Assembly (NCBI GenBank): GCA_022361535.1
Contig: JAKSAU010001089.1
Coordinates: 1-6,508 of the forward strand
Direction of reading: 5' to 3'
DNA length: 6,508 nucleotides
Origin: Desulfobacterales bacterium
GTDB lineage: Bacteria > Desulfobacterota > Desulfobacteria > Desulfobacterales > Desulfobacteraceae
In this document: piece by piece, positions 5,847 through 6,508 of the stretch
Position numbering within the stretch: the stretch's first letter is position 1
Layout of the letters: the number at the start of each line of letters is the position of its first letter
The notes under the pieces: generated by a model
Told to the model about the DNA's origin: nothing
Seen by the model: only the letters and a program-made list of their open reading frames with translations
The model's database searches: none
Made by a program: the position numbers and the translations under genes

Positions 5847-6508
5847 GTGAATACGCCCAGTCTGGACAGACCTATATTAATTGTTGATGACGAGCCCGAG
5901 ATCCTCGTGGCCGTTGACACATGCCTGCGCATGGCAGGCTTTGACAAGATCGTTACCATTTCCGATTCCAGGGATGTGATCCGGCAGATGGAAAGGCAGA
6001 TCCCTGCCTTGATTCTCCTTGATCTGAACATGCCGCATATAAATGGGGGCCGCCTTTTAAAAATTATCCGCAAAACCTGGCCAAGGATTCCTGTTATCGT
6101 TCTTACCGGAACCATTGAGGTCGATACGGCTGTCAAATGTATGAAAATCGGTGCCATGGATTATGTGATGAAACCGGTGGAAGAGGAACGGTTGATCAAG
6201 GCTGTCAAAACAGCACTGTCGTGGGATGAGATCGAAGAAAACGGTAAAAAACCGTTGCACCAGGATCTGTTTGCCCAGATCAAGAATCCAGCTGCCTTCC
6301 GCCATATCATCACACAGGATAAGCAGATGCACTCCATTTTTCACTATGTAGAAGCAGTTGCCCCCTCATCCAAGCCTGTGCTGGTTTTCGGGGAGACCGG
6401 TGTGGGCAAGGAGCTTATCGGCCAGTGTATCCATACTTTAAGCGGCCGGGAAGGAAAGTTGGTCAAGGTAAATGTCGCAGGATTAGATGATAATGTTTTT
6501 TCCGATAC
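5847..6508 (+). CDS. NtrC-type response regulator, sigma-54 activator (3' truncated by window)
   Basis: The visible 220 codons contain a receiver domain with acidic residues D14, D15 and E16 after ILIV, phosphoacceptor Asp59 in LLDLNMP, Thr87 in LTGT and Lys109 in MKPV. A linker leads to the start of an AAA+ domain with Walker A FGETGVGKE (181-189) and KVNVAGLDDN (207-216). In the family this domain hydrolyses ATP to open sigma-54 promoters, and a C-terminal Fis-type helix-turn-helix binds enhancers; the GAFTGA loop and DNA-binding domain lie beyond the window, so sigma-54 contact is inferred. The start is GTG at 5847 with AGGAGG (5833-5838) 8 bases upstream. The segment after Walker A departs from the common VNCAAL form (VNVAGL). 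It is almost certainly the partner of the preceding kinase. Targets may include the sigma-54 promoters near acs. Confidence 0.93.
   Translation, partial: MNTPSLDRPILIVDDEPEILVAVDTCLRMAGFDKIVTISDSRDVIRQMERQIPALILLDLNMPHINGGRLLKIIRKTWPRIPVIVLTGTIEVDTAVKCMKIGAMDYVMKPVEEERLIKAVKTALSWDEIEENGKKPLHQDLFAQIKNPAAFRHIITQDKQMHSIFHYVEAVAPSSKPVLVFGETGVGKELIGQCIHTLSGREGKLVKVNVAGLDDNVFSD

Noticed and set aside
5375..6157. 260-codon minus-strand frame across the kinase-regulator junction
   Set aside because: It spans two well-supported plus-strand genes and their ribosome binding site, and its product has no recognisable motif.
1..6508. CRISPR arrays, tRNA, rRNA, phage attachment sites, retron-like or toxin-antitoxin systems
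   Set aside because: No regular repeat-spacer series, no tRNA cloverleaf or rRNA sequence, and no matching protein motifs were seen on either strand.

Overview
The window looks like part of a chromosome from a deltaproteobacterium, most likely a sulfate reducer of the Desulfobacterales. The evidence is indirect: moderate G+C, AT-rich gaps, an NtrC-type regulator next to a Cache-domain histidine kinase, sigma-54-type (-24/-12) promoters, and an acetate-activating enzyme. The taxonomic placement is inference.

Layout. Bases 1-65 hold the first 21 codons of a minus-strand gene, preceded by a near-consensus sigma-54 promoter (121-136). Bases 137-978 contain no intact gene. They hold decayed transposase fragments (about 257-610), then a control region for acs: three inverted repeats of the form ACAAY-N4-RTTGT (613-626, 631-644, 702-715), an IHF-like site (764-776), a sigma-54 promoter (793-809), a hairpin at the predicted transcript start (818-854) and a degenerate repeat of the promoter core (864-887). 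acs (AMP-forming acetyl-CoA synthetase) occupies 979-2961 and is followed by a strong terminator (3027-3068). A SAM-dependent methyltransferase of MidA-like type follows (3086-4042). After a 271-base gap comes an sCache histidine kinase (4314-5825) and, 21 bases on, an NtrC-type response regulator that runs off the window (5847-6508).

How they may work together. Acs converts acetate, ATP and CoA to acetyl-CoA. Its promoter has the full layout of an enhancer-dependent sigma-54 promoter: activator-like dyads about 110-200 bases upstream of the start, a possible DNA-bending site between, and GG-N10-GC spacing. The two-component pair downstream is the class of regulator that would work on such a promoter, and sCache domains are known in some proteins to bind small carboxylates such as acetate. 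The attractive but unproven model is a carboxylate-sensing kinase and sigma-54 activator that switch on acs and perhaps the divergent gene at the left edge. No mobile system, CRISPR array, rRNA or tRNA is visible.
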